NCBI GenBank assembly: GCA_965153455.1
Contig: OZ234497.1
Span: 11,346,001-11,410,000, forward strand
Length of the DNA: 64,000 nucleotides
Origin: Sphagnum compactum
Lineage: Eukaryota; Bryophyta; Sphagnopsida; Sphagnales
Direction of reading: 5' to 3'
A program made the position numbers and the translations under genes. The notes below the pieces were generated by a model. That model was given only the letters and a program-made list of their open reading frames with translations. It was not told the origin of the DNA and made no database searches. Below, piece by piece: positions 12,405 to 22,959 of the stretch (within the stretch, counting starts at the first letter, position 1; the number at the start of each line of letters is the position of its first letter).

Positions 12405-13224
12405 TGACGCGCTCCTTGGTCCCGGGGTGAACCCACTTGAGGGTTCACCAATGTGAAGTTGCGGAAAATGGGGACCCAAGGGCACGCTCCCGACTTCCAA
12501 CTCTAGAAAGGGGTAGAGGGTCGAGTTGGAAGCCCCGGGATTAGACTAGGAAGATGGACTAGTAGATCAAGCACGAATCTGCATCCAAAACCAACCACAA
12601 ATGGGTTAGATCACATTCGGGAACACCCTTGGGTGTTGGGACAAGCCACGGGCACTTCGAACTACTTGACTCACCACGGCCCGGACTTGGGGGAAGCCAC
12701 CACCTTCCCCTTTATAGTTATCTCTGTAGCTCACCACGGAGGCTACATCCAAATGGCACATTTTGTTGGGACTCCCGAAATGGAGTCCCGAAATTGTCCC
12801 GGCGAGACTCCCGGGACTTTGAACGGTCATAACTCCCGATTCTGAAATCCGATCGCAACAAGGTTTGAACCAAAGTTGTAGCCCCCGTCGAGATCTTTCC
12901 AACGCCATGTCGCACTCCCTGAGGCGACGTCGGGAAAGGGTCGATTCCCGACTATTAGTGGTCGGGAGTCAAACTGGCAGTTTGACTCCCGGCCCTTCTT
13001 TTGCCCATAACTTGGGCTTCAGGTGTCCAAATGGCCAATGCGAGGCCATTTTCGATATCTAAGTTTCAAGACCTTTCCAATGACACCAAGAACACCCCAA
13101 TGCGAGGTGTTTTGGGCCTTGTTGTCGAGCTCTGAACATTCGGGAGTCCCGGGGGACTCCAAACCTCCAACTTTTCCAAGTGTTGGGCTTCACCCCCACA
13201 CTTGGACAAAGTGGGGTTGCGACA
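12405..13224 (-). repeat. 3' LTR of the chromovirus
   Basis: This 820-bp copy reads TGACGCGCTCC...TTGCGACA on the plus strand and starts directly after the TTTGA target duplication. It is the downstream LTR in element orientation because the polypurine tract at 13225-13245 adjoins it. It matches the other LTR without net length change, with about 11 transitions between them, concentrated in 12585-12870. Open frames inside it on both strands (for example minus 12908-12606) recur in the other LTR and are shadows. Confidence 0.97.
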
Positions 13225-13245
13225 CTCTCCCTCACTAAAAGAAAG
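13225..13245 (-). other. Polypurine tract next to the 3' LTR
   Basis: On the minus strand the purine-rich run ending AGTGAGGGAGAG directly abuts the TG of the 3' LTR. This is the primer site for plus-strand synthesis in LTR retrotransposons. A second near-copy lies at 13971-13991. Confidence 0.85.
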
Positions 13246-13970
13246 AGGTCAATGTCCTCATTGACACTTAAAATTTTCCCTCATACAATTGCAATTGCTT
13301 TTTTTTGGATCCTTAGCCATTTGCCGACTCTTGCGGCTCGGACCTTGCCTCAAGCTAACTTAGGCGTCCCCAAGTTTCCAACACTTTCTTGACAAGTCCA
13401 AGAAGGTCTTGTAGGGAACCCTCTTTCTTTGCTTCGTCAAAAGACTAAACTAGTCTAATTGACGAAGCCCTCATTTGGGAGGAACCTTTTTCCATCCTTC
13501 CCTTCATGAGGACTTAAGTCAAGTCTACTCTTGACCTAAGCTACTTGACATGACTCCTTTTCCTATCTCGCGCCTTGGTCACAACAACCAAGCCTTAATT
13601 AAAAGGTTTGCTTATCAAGGTACGAGAAGCAACACTTAGGTTTGCCAAACCCAAGTCCCAAACTACACTTAAAGTATGCGAGCGTGGTCATGACTTCCCG
13701 CGTTGGCCACACTACCAACCAACCTTTTGGGATGCACTTAAGGCATGTGCATATCCCCGCAAGCTCACCTTGCTTGCCTCCTCTTTTGGGGCCAAGTTTC
13801 CTCAACCCCAAAGTAGGAGTCCGATTTTGATTTGGGCCTACGCAAGAGTGTTTTATTTGTCCATGCCACAACCCTATTTGCCTTAACAAATTTTTTCATG
13901 ATACAATCTCTTGGAAGTTTTAAAGCCTTTTTTATTTCACTCGCAACTTGATGTGGTACATTTTATGAAA
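13246..13970 (-). other. Non-coding 3' internal region of the chromovirus with hairpins
   Basis: Between the two polypurine tracts lie about 725 bp without a supported gene. A long inverted repeat at 13432-13467 pairs CTTCGTCAA with TTGACGAAG around an AAGACT/AGTCT stem, and another at 13511-13534 pairs CTTAAGTCAAG with CTTGACCTAAG. An open frame at minus 13889-13599 (96 codons) has no known motif; its overlap with equally long plus-strand frames argues against coding. Confidence 0.7.
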
Positions 13971-13991
13971 CTCTCCCCCTCTAAAAGAAAG
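13971..13991 (-). other. Second polypurine tract, just after the chromodomain stop
   Basis: On the minus strand the run CTTTCTTTTAGAGGGGGAGAG follows the pol stop codon by about a dozen bases. The surrounding bases, including a GACAT(C/T) stretch upstream, also match those around the tract at 13225-13245, so about 38 bp is duplicated. In many plant gypsy elements a tract of this look sits close to the end of pol and next to the LTR; here 725 bp separates it from the LTR. Confidence 0.75.
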
Positions 13992-14003
13992 GTGATGTCC
14001 TCA

Positions 14004-14354
14004 TCACGTTCTATGTCTTTTCTTCGCCGGTCTAGTGTGGAATTCTTCTATGGCTTCTTGGGCATGTTCCATGTCGGATTCATTCACCCAAGAAGCCTCT
14101 ATTGCATGGTAACCTTTCCACTTAACTAAGTATTCCCGCTCTCGCCCTCTACGTTGCCTTGATTTAAGCACGGCCTCTACCTCAAACTCTGGTTCATTAT
14201 GAACCAAGTCCGATGGAGGCCTTGAGTGATGCTCTCTATTAGGCCTTGAGGCGTCGCGGGAGACCGGCTTCAAAAGGGAAACATGAAATGTGGGATGAAC
14301 TCTAAGATTTTCCGGTAATTCTAACTTATAAGTGTCGGAAAGTTTCTTTTCCAA
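14004..14354 (-). pseudogene. Integrase C-terminus with chromodomain (chromovirus)
   Basis: This open frame continues pol after a frame break near 14385. Its first part is the integrase C-terminal region, with the conserved LRVHPTFHVSLLKP stretch (residues about 17-30). A chromodomain follows at about residues 63-110 with the signature YLVKWKGY and an ASW motif. In chromoviruses this domain is thought to steer integration by binding modified histones. It ends at a stop at 14006-14004, immediately before the second polypurine tract. The domain itself looks complete, but it is out of frame with the integrase core, so this copy could not make it as part of pol. Confidence 0.9.
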
Positions 14355-15187
14355 TACTTTGAATGGACCCGCATATGGGCGCCCATAAACTTATGACTTA
14401 ACCCTTCGGGCAACCGGAAGTTCTTTATGTTCAACCACACCTCGTCTCCTTCTTGAAACTTCACCTCTCGTCGGGACTTGTCCGCAAAATCCTTGTACCT
14501 TTTGTGCGCCTTTTCCAAGTTGGCCTTTGCCAACTCCCACAAGCGCTTTCTTTCTTCATCAAGTTGTGTGACCATTGGCACTTCCTCACTTGCATCAATC
14601 GAAGGTTGTCCTTGTGCTGCCCAAGTCATGGGCACAATTGGTGACTTGCCCGTCACCATTTGGAATGGGGTGGATCCCGTTGCGGAATGTACCGAGTTGT
14701 TGTAACAAAACTCGGCTAACTCCAAATGATCCACCCAATCTTGTTGATCCGCCGCCACATAATTCCTTAAGAATTGTTGGATCACCAAGTTCACCCTCTC
14801 GGTTTGTCCATCGGTTTGGGGGCGGAATGAAGTGCTCATTTTGAGTTCCGACCCCATTCGCTTCCACAAGGCCTTCCAAAACTTATTCGTGAACTTCGGA
14901 TCCAGATCCGACACTATGTCCTTTAGAAGGCCATGATGCTTGAAAATGTGGGAGAAGAACAACCTCCCCGTCTCTTGAGCCGTGGCTTCATCCTTTGTGG
15001 GAATGAAGTGTGCCATTTTGCTAAATCGATCCACCACAACCATGATGGCATCGAACCCTTTTGAAGGGGGCAAACTTACCATAAAGTCCATTGACACACT
15101 TTCCCACGGCCCTTCGGAAATTGGCAAAGGTTGCAACAAACCCGCTTGCTTCTTGTTGAGGTCCGGTTTTGTTGACAAGTTAAACAA
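14321..15187 (-). pseudogene. Integrase catalytic core (chromovirus)
   Basis: The frame covers the integrase DDE core. The first catalytic Asp is in SMDFMVSLP (near residue 33), the second in VSDLDPKF, and the Glu in TDGQTERVN, spaced as usual for Ty3 integrases. The residue between the two Asp of the second motif, normally basic in this family, is Leu here. Frame breaks separate it from the zinc-binding part upstream (near 15165-15187) and from the chromodomain part downstream (near 14385). The final residues of the frame, past about position 270, are read in the wrong frame. Confidence 0.93.
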
Positions 15188-15381
15188 GTCTTCACGTACT
15201 CCTCCGCATCATCCTTCAAGTTGGGCCAATAGTAGGACTTCTTTAGGAATGTTGTGGTGCGCTTTGCACCACCATGGCCCGCAAGCGGTCCATCGTGACA
15301 TTCCTTCAAAAGTGTGTCCCTAATTTTCCTTTTCGGCACATAGAGTCGGTTTTGCTTGTACCACAACAATCCATTTTTCAA
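15076..15381 (-). pseudogene. Integrase N-terminal zinc-binding region (chromovirus)
   Basis: This short frame carries the HHCC zinc finger of integrase: His pair in ECHDGPLAGHGG and Cys pair in TCLTCQQNR (residues about 28-72). It is offset by a frame break near 15380 from the RT/RNase H frame and by another near 15165 from the catalytic core. The last third of the frame is out-of-phase translation. The same polyprotein would have been continuous in the parent element. Confidence 0.9.
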
Positions 15382-18305
15382 ATGGAAGTGGGACTTGGCT
15401 CCATTTTGGATGCTTTGCCTTGCCTTGCCTCCTTGGCAAAAGCATCCCAGCGGTTTGCTAGTCTAACTTCCTTTTGAAGTTCCGACTCTCCCACATACAC
15501 CACTCTATGTTGGTGTTTCCGGCTCAAAGCATCGGGGACTATGTTCTCCTTTCCCGGCTTGTGCCGGATGTCCACATTGAACAAGGCCAATGTGTCTTGC
15601 CACCTTTGTTGTTTTGATGACAACTTGGGTTGAGTTGCGAAGTACTTCAAGGTCACATTGTCGGTCCACACCACCACATCTTTGGAGCCTATGTAATGGC
15701 CCCAAGTCTTGAGACAATGTACGACCGCCCACATTTCCTTCTCGTGAGTTGGCCACCTTCGCTCCGTCTCATTCAACTTCTTGCTTTCAAAGGCCACCGG
15801 TCTTCCATCTTGCACTATGACACCCCCAATTGCAAAGTCGGAGGCGTCGGAATGGATTTCAAACTCCTTGTCAAAGTCGGGCAACTTCAACACCGGCGCC
15901 TTCACCAAAATGCCCTTCAACGTTCCAAAGGCTTCGTCGCATGCTTCATCCCAATCATAAGTGACGGCGGACTTCTTCAAGAGGTTTGTCAAAGGGGCCG
16001 CTATTTTCGCAAAGTTCTTTATGAATTTGCGATAATAGGAGGCCAATCCTAAAAAGGATCTCAAGGCGGGAACCGAGTTAGGCGGCTCCCAATCCAAAAT
16101 CGCCTTGACCTTGTGATCATCCATCATCAAACCATCTTGAGTTATCCTATGCCCAAGGAAATCCACTTCCGTCACCCCGAATTCGCACTTCTCGAGCTTG
16201 GCATACAACTTATTTTCCCTTAGCCTTTGGAACACCTTGCGAAGGTGCTCCGCATGCTCCTCCATGGAGCTACTATAAATCAAAATGTCATCTATGTAGA
16301 CGACCACAAAATCATCAAGCCATTCGCGGAAAATGTCATTCATGAGGGTGCAAAATGTTGCGGGTGCATTGGTGAGCCCAAAGGGCATCACTAAGAACTC
16401 GTATGACCCATACCTTGTGCGACAAGCGGTCTTTTCTTCGTCCCCTTCCGCGATCCTTATTTGGTAATATCCCGAACGTAGATCAATTCTACTAAAAACC
16501 TTGGCTCCCGAAAGACGATCAAATAGATCATCGATGCGAGGTAAAGGATAACGGTTTTTTACCGTTGCCTTATTGAGTGCTCTATAGTCCACACACATCC
16601 TCAAAGTCCCATCCTTCTTGTGAACAAAAAGGACGGGTGCCCCATATGGTGATTTGCTTGGTTTGATGTAACCTTTCGCGAGGAGTTCCTCAAGTTGAAC
16701 CTTGAGTTCCTTCAACTCCTCGTGGCTCATTCTATATGGGGCCTTGGCGGGCGGTTCCACTCCCGGTATCACTTCAATCGCATGATCAACTCGTCTTCTC
16801 GGGGGCAAGTCTTCGGGGAAGTCTTCGGGCATCACATCCGGGAACTCTTGTAAGACTTGCTTTATGCACTTGGCGGAAGTCACCAACTTGGTGGCTTCCT
16901 TGGGCTCATATTCGTCCAACACCCGCATGACACACATCATGTCGAAACCCCCCACGCATTCTCTTTCCCAAGCTTTTCCTAACATGAAGTGGATGGTTGA
17001 ACCACCCACACAAGGCAACTCATGTGCCTTAACTCGCACAATCCCACTTTTAGATGGGATTCTAACCAACCTATTGTGCCCTTCTATGAGCACATTGTTT
17101 TGGGTGATGAACTCCATTCCGAGAACGCAATCCATTCCACCCAAGGTGGAAACCAACAAGTCCACCTTTCCTCTCCAATTTCCCAATTGGAGAGGCACTC
17201 CCTTTGCTTGTAGTGTAGTTGGATGGGGAACCCCATCCGCGAAATGCACCTCAATGGGTGCCTTGAGCTCCTCCAAGGGGAGCTCCATCCTTTCGGCGCT
17301 CTCCCGAGTTATGAAGTTGTGGGAGGCCCCTGTGTCCAAAAGACATAAGATTTCTCGTTTAGCAATCTTCCCTTTCAAGAATATAAGTCGATTGCATTCC
17401 GGTTGGGCTAAAGTGGCATTGAGAGCAAGTACCTTTGAGCTCCCAACCCCCGTTTTGGATTTGGGATAATCTTTGGAGTAATGCCCCACCTCGTTGCAAT
17501 TGAAACATGCACCCTTGGGCTTTGCTCCAAAGTCTCCCTTGGTTTGGCTCCCTTTGAAAGGAGCCCCTTTTTTCACGAAGCTACCTTTTGGCTTGAACCC
17601 CGAGCCTTGGAATTGTTTTGGCTTATCCTTGGTTGGGCTACCTTGCCCCCGGTTCCATTCCCCTTCATGCCTTGGCTTTTTGTGAAGGAACTTGTTGTCC
17701 TTCTTGAACCCGGATTTGTCGCTCCGCCCCACATCCGAGAAGTTCTCCACTTTCGTGATGGCCTCGGATAGCGAGGCGGGCCAACTCTCCTCAAGCTTTC
17801 GCTTGGCCCAAGTCGGAAGTCCCATCACGAATTGGCACACACGATCCAACTCGTGAATGTGCCGGATCTCCAACATGAGTTCGGAATAGGCCCTCACATA
17901 TTGCCTCAAATTTTCATTCGTGGCATTCACAAGGTCGCGGAGTTTGCACCTAGAAATGTAGTCGGAGTTTCTCGGGATGAACTCCGCCTCAATGCGATCC
18001 TTGAAAAACTCCCACGTATAGTCATGGTTCTTGCCCTCCTCTTGTCTCACCGTCCGCCACCATGTGGCGGCATAGCCTTTCAAGTAGGATTGGGCAAGCT
18101 CCACGGCGGAATTCCGTCCAACCTTGGCGGCATGGATATAATCGTCCATTTCCGCAAGCCAAGCATCCACCACCTTACGGTCTGGGGCACCATCGAAATT
18201 CCCGGGCTTGGCCGGTTGAAACCTTTCACCTTTGGAGGCCCCCGTTTTGAGGGCCGCCACCAACTCACCAAAGTCGGGCCTATTCATCTTGAGGAGGACT
18301 TCAAG
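15378..18305 (-). pseudogene. Gag (main part), protease, reverse transcriptase and RNase H of the chromovirus
   Basis: A 969-codon frame from the Met at 18287, open further to the stop at 18308-18306. In order: retrotransposon Gag capsid region (about residues 1-170), a zinc knuckle at about 255-268, aspartic protease with LLDTGAS (near 318), reverse transcriptase with the YIDD active site (nucleotides 16298-16287) and the DALSRK end of RNase H (SDASD, TDN motifs). The zinc knuckle is [14 protein letters not shown]: the last Cys of the CCHC set is Tyr, a change that should weaken RNA packaging. The frame ends at the break near 15380, just before integrase. Enzyme domains otherwise look intact. 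Confidence 0.95.
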
Positions 18306-18491
18306 TTACTCCGGGGTGAATAGGACCGAGCTCCGTTGTTCCTCCTCACTCTCGGGTTCAACCTCGGGCTCATCTTCGTCCTCCCGGAAGTCTGGTTCCT
18401 CCCCAATTGATTCGGGCGGGGCTACTAGGTCATCGACGGGCTCCTCGGACCTAGGTTCTGGGGCTAGCTTCCGGTTCTTCTTGGGTGCCAT
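18306..18491 (-). pseudogene. Acidic N-terminus of Gag, separated by a nonsense codon
   Basis: The likely Gag start is the ATG at 18491-18489 (MAPKKNRK), about 30 bases inside the primer site. About 60 residues follow, rich in Glu, Asp and Pro, then a TAA at 18308-18306. The frame is the same as that of the main Gag frame, which continues directly beyond the stop, so a single nonsense change has split Gag. A C-to-T change in a Gln codon would explain it. A longer reading from minus 18581 begins inside the LTR and primer site and is not meaningful. Confidence 0.8.
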
Positions 18492-18520
18492 CCCAAAAAT
18501 GTCGTTGAGCTTAACCTTGA

Positions 18521-18532
18521 GCTCTGATACCA
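18521..18532 (-). other. Primer binding site for initiator Met-tRNA (chromovirus)
   Basis: On the minus strand TGGTATCAGAGC starts two bases after the 5' LTR end. It matches the 3' end complement of plant initiator Met-tRNA, the usual primer of plant Ty3/gypsy elements, and fixes the element's orientation. Confidence 0.95.
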
Positions 18533-18534
18533 CG

Positions 18535-19354
18535 TGACGCGCTCCTTGGTCCCGGGGTGAACCCACTTGAGGGTTCACCAATGTGAAGTTGCGGAAAATG
18601 GGGACCCAAGGGCACGCTCCCGACTTCCAACTCTAGAAAGGGGTAGAGGGTCGAGTTGGAAGCCCCGGGATTAGACTAGGAAGATGGACTAGTAGATCAA
18701 GCACGAATCTGCATCCAAAACCAATCACAAATGGGTTAGATCACATTCGGGAACACCCTTGAGTGTTGGGACAAGCCACGGGCACTTCGGACTACTTGAC
18801 TCACCACGGCCCGGACTTGGGGGAAGCCACCACCTTCCCCCTTACAGTTATTTCTGCAGCTCACCACGGAGGCTACATCCAAATGGCACATTTTGTTGGG
18901 ACTCCCGAAATGGAGTCCCGAAATTGTCCCGGCGAGACTCCCGGGACTTTGAACGGTCATAACTCCCAATTCTAAAATCCGATCGCAACAAAGTCTGAAC
19001 CAAAGTTGTAGCCCCCGTCGAGATCTTTCCAACGCCATGTCGCACTCCCTGAGGCGACGTCGGGAAAGGGTCGATTCCCGACTATTAGTGGTCGGGAGTC
19101 AAACTGGCAGTTTGACTCCCGGCCCTTCTTTTGCCCATAACTTGGGCTTCAGGTGTCCAAATGGCCAATGCGAGGCCATTTTCGATATCTAAGTTTCAAG
19201 ACCTTTCCAATGACACCAAGAACACCCCAATGCGAGGTGTTTTGGGCCTTGTTGTCGAGCTCTGAACATTCGGGAGTCCCGGGGGACTCCAAACCTCCAA
19301 CTTTTCCAAGTGTTGGGCTTCACCCCCACACTTGGACAAAGTGGGGTTGCGACA
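18535..19354 (-). repeat. 5' LTR of the chromovirus
   Basis: This 820-bp copy is the upstream LTR in element orientation, adjoining the primer site. It ends on the right in GCGACA and is followed by the TTTGA target duplication. It should hold promoter and polyadenylation signals, but I could not place them firmly. Confidence 0.97.
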
Positions 19355-19454
19355 TTTGACCTATATTCAAAGAGGTAATTTTTATTTATTTTTGGTTTGC
19401 ACCAAAAAAAAAATTTGTAAATTTTAATGGTTAATTTTTAATTTATTTATTCTA

Positions 19455-19895
19455 GAAAACATCGAGTGGTTGCTTGCTGTTACTTGAAATCAAGTGACCA
19501 CCCAATTAGGATTTTTTTGGTGGTTGTTTCATTGTTTTGTTTGTTGGTGGAAACATCATTGAGTGGTTGCCTGATGCTACTTAAAATTGGATGGTCACTC
19601 AATTGGGATTTTTTTAGTGGTTGTTTCATTTATTTATTTATTGTTGGTGGAAACAACATCATGTGGTTGCTTGATGCTACTTGAAATCAGATGGCCACTC
19701 GATGCTATGGGATTTTTTTAGTGGTTGTTTTTTTTTTTCTTTTTTTTGGTGGAAACAACATCGAGTTGGGTGGTTGACCAATGCTAATATAATGGCCACT
19801 TGATGCTATGGGATTCTTTTGGTGGTTTTTTTTTTTTTTTTTTGTGGAAATAACATTGAGTGACCACCCATGCTATGGGATTATTTTGATGGTTT
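19455..19895. repeat. Tandem array of about 100-110-bp unit with GTGGTTGC/GTGGCCAC core
   Basis: Four to five units in a row carry GGTGGAAACAACATCGAGTG, then GTTGCTTGATGCTACTTGAAAT, a GTGG(C/T)CAC(T/C) element, GGGATTTTTTTAGTGG and a long T tract. Units start near 19460, 19550, 19638, 19750 and 19845, and vary in length mainly through the T tracts. Sharp similarity of the core to the array at 9985-10420 suggests a shared origin. No coding content; the frame at plus 19466-19684 just reads the repeat. Confidence 0.8.
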
Positions 19896-20765
19896 TTTAA
19901 ATATGTCAACATATGTATGTCTTTAGTTTTAATTAATTTGAATGATGTGTACTTTGTTTTAATACAAAATCTTCATTTTTACAAGGTTATTAGGGTGTTG
20001 TCCATAATAACCACCTTGTGGCACCTCCATTCCAAAAAAATTGTGGCAATTATTGTCTAATAAATATCGTCATTTCACCAATTGGTGATGTGTATTGCAA
20101 TGCATGTTGTTCAAAGTCAAAAGTTGTAAAATTGAATTCCTACATGTTACCATTACAACTAACGAAAAACCTATGTTGTTGATTATTAAGGGCAAATGGT
20201 TGGAAGCAATTGTGCATATGACAAAGTTCGTGTTTTTGGCTTTGCCTCATTCGAAACAAGTTCAACTCCTCATTTCCATTCAGATTCATAATAAATTTCA
20301 TTGATCACCTATATTTACCCTTATTGGTTTTCACAAAAATAATGAACATTTTTTGCCGAAAAAGGAATTTAGTTTGCGTGATGGAAATTTGGTTATATAT
20401 TTGAACCTATTGTTAGTAAAGATGATGTGCAACGTAATGTGAAACAGAAGCTTGACTTTGATGAATTGAAATGGATTTTTCAACAAAAAACCACTTCAAC
20501 ATTTTAGAATTAATAATAGTTTTTTGTGTGACCCTTATAAGCAACTTTTCTATCACAATTTTTGTTGAACAATGATAATTATGTTTTTTTTCCCCATATT
20601 CTTTCTATAATTAAGGGACAATTTTTTAACTTCAACTTCCATAGTATGGAACAAATTTTGTATGCAAAACAAATTTTAAATGCAAACATTCTTATATAAA
20701 AAATATTTTGACAATATAAGTGCATTTATCATTTTTTTAAAATAAAATAATTTTACATTATAAGT
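19896..20765 (+). other. Region upstream of the Helitron domains, with weak coding character
   Basis: Short stretches at about 20060-20300 and 20400-20510 have fairly ordinary amino-acid composition in the plus direction (for example VSKDDVQRNVKQKLDFDE near 20415) but are broken by stops and frame changes. They may be the decayed N-terminal part of the Helitron protein. I cannot assign a domain. Confidence 0.3.
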
Positions 20766-20769
20766 AAAT

Positions 20770-21070
20770 GTGTTCTTCAATGTAACAATTTTTTTGTGCA
20801 AATAGTTTTTTAATGAAAGCAACTTTGAAAAAACAAACTCGTGCAAATTTTTTTTAGTAAAATTAAAAATCTTATGTGAATGGCACAAAGTGTTACAACA
20901 GGTAGGTTTATGGGGAGATTTCATTTCAACAAAATATTTACGAAGGCCAATTTATATTAAGAATAAAATATCAAAGCGCATAATGTCTTGTTGTGGAGTG
21001 GATTTTCAATCTATCCTTTTACATATAGGTTATAATTTTCAACATTTTAAGCCAATTGAGTATGATAATG
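20770..21070 (+). pseudogene. OTU-like cysteine protease segment of the Helitron
   Basis: A plus-strand stretch reading EWHKVLQQVGLWGDFIST then RRPIYIKNKIS and LLHIGYNFQHFKPIEY has the layout of the second half of an OTU domain: the WG-D segment, a strand ending in an I-Y-I, and the L-x-x-x...H-F-x-P-I motif carrying the catalytic His. The upstream part, where the catalytic Cys (normally D-G-N-C) should lie near 20770-20790, is scrambled by frame changes. OTU-like domains are known in some Helitron-type elements. The match is from motif memory, so it needs a profile search. Confidence 0.5.
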
Positions 21071-21194
21071 GTGAACCTAGGTTTTTTCATGATTTTGAAC
21101 CAAATGATCCTAAAGTGATCATAAATTTGGTGAATTTCCATTGATTTCATATTCAATAGTGTAACAATTTCCATTACAAACTTCACAACCCAAT

Positions 21195-22400
21195 TTGCAT
21201 TTCTATTGGAATGAAAAATTATATTCTATATCGATGGACATTTTGAAAGACATTTGGAACTCATTGTTGAATTATGTTGTCTCATTATTCAACTTTTATT
21301 ATATAAAAATATTACCAAAAATAAATATAAAATCATATTCAATATGTGTAACACAAATTGAAAAAATTACAAATATTTTTAACAATGAATTTTTTTTTCC
21401 ATTGGTTGCAATGCCCAATATAAAAGTTGAACAAATTTGTGATACTCAAATGGAACATTCCCATCCAATCATTAACCCTAGTGTTTCAAGAAAAAAACAA
21501 TATTTTAATTGGGCATTTTATGACAATAATATTTTGGACTTGTTTAAATCTTGTTTAAATCCAATGTATTGTGCAAAAGCATCTAAATTCATTGACATGT
21601 TTCCAAATATTCAAAGGACAAGATCTCAAATTATGAATAACATGAAATATATATTTACTAGAAAACCACATGAATCTTTCATAAATGACAAAATTGAATC
21701 ATCATATGTTGGATGCACTTCACAAGATATGAAACAATCAATTTGTGTAAAACATCATGTTCAAATCAAGCAATGTGAAACAACGTTAAAATGAATGAAC
21801 ATGCACACAATTCAACATACATTGACATTTATAATAAAAAAATCTAAGATGTTCCCCTAATTCTATGTTTTTGTTGTGAAAGGTTTTTTTTTTAAATTTA
21901 AATATTTATCAAATAAAATGTCAAAAAAACTTTTAGTATGTTTTCAAATTCAAATAAAATCTAGCTCAATAACATACATATGTACAAGTTGTTTACATAA
22001 CATCAACAGAAATAAAACACATTTATATCAAGTGCCAAATAAGATTTGTAAAATAAAATTGTTCCATTAATTCAAATATTAACATAATTATAGGAATGTC
22101 TTATTTCACCACATCTTGTATTTGCTCAAATTTATAAAGTTTCTGGTTATGGACAATATAAAATGAATGGTTATGTCATTAATGTTTTTACAAATGTGAA
22201 TAAAACTCAATCAATATTAGAACCATGTTTGCCACATGATGAAGCAACAATAGATGTGTACTTTAAACAATGTCTTGAGTACAAATCACCTTATATGTTA
22301 GGAAATGTTCATTCAAATATGGTGATGATTATTTTACATGATTTAATTAAAAACCATTGTACAAAGATTTGAATGTTACCATTCACCATCAATGGAAAAG
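21195..22400 (+). pseudogene. N-terminal conserved block of the Helitron protein
   Basis: The longest unbroken piece is a 199-codon frame at 21195-21794 with no known motif. From about 21960 the translation in shifting frames resembles the block that precedes Rep in plant Helitrons: a C-x2-C pair with NKTHLYQVPNKI, then AQIYKL- and QYKMNG-like pieces, a LPHDEATI(D/G)VYFK segment (22230-22270) and YMLGNVHSNMVMI (22293-22330) ahead of a PLYKDLNVTIHHQW piece. The 69-codon frame at 22163-22372 is part of this. Multiple frameshifts and stops. Confidence 0.7.
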
Positions 22401-22959
22401 TTTATTTCTACCATATAAATTCAAATTTTGAAATTCAAAATTATGATAATTCTCATCCAACAATTCTAATTTTGAAAGTGAAGAAAAACATCATACACTA
22501 ACAAATTTGATGATACATAATTTTTTAGAGGCTTAAAAAATAATGGACTATGAAAATATTATAACTCTATTGCCCCAAATGAACAATTATATCTTCAAGG
22601 TTTATTTAAAGATAAACACTCAAAAAAACTGAAATTTCCAACATTATTTTATGGCCATCCTCGATAGTTTTTTTAAGGTTTTTCAAATCAACAAAGAGTT
22701 CAATGGGAGTTGTTTCATAATTATGGGGATTTTTCAACCAATATTTCAAACCTTTTTTTTTTAAGTTGCTAAAAGTTTCCAACCTAAAATTGATCAATTC
22801 ATGTTGGGTGAAAATTCAAAAAAGAAAACTATGAGGTAGAACCTTACAAGCTTCTCAAAAACAACATAAACCACATTAAATAATATTTTCAAATCATACA
22901 TAAGTTATCATGATTTGGAAAATTTACACAATTCATTTGATTATTTTGAAAAGTTATGA

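Larger units (their letters stand above)
12405..19354 (-). mobile_element. Complete Ty3/gypsy LTR retrotransposon, chromovirus type (non-autonomous by mutation)
   Basis: A 6950-bp element bounded by two 820-bp direct repeats that read TG...CA and flanked by the 5-bp target duplication TTTGA (12400-12404 and 19355-19359). Read on the minus strand the order is 5' LTR (19354-18535), Met-tRNA primer site, gag, protease, reverse transcriptase, RNase H, integrase, chromodomain, non-coding tail, polypurine tract and 3' LTR (13224-12405). The pol order and C-terminal chromodomain identify a chromovirus. The LTRs differ at about 11 of 820 positions (about 1.3%), all transitions. One nonsense codon in gag, three frame breaks in the integrase part and a changed zinc-knuckle residue make this copy unable to make its own full polyprotein. 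Confidence 0.97.

Noticed and set aside
12606-13238. Open frames on both strands inside the chromovirus LTR
   Set aside because: The same frames recur in the other LTR copy and have no known domain; LTRs do not encode protein.
13599-13889. Minus-strand 96-codon frame in the chromovirus tail
   Set aside because: It has matching long frames on the other strand and lies after the pol stop in a hairpin-rich non-coding region.
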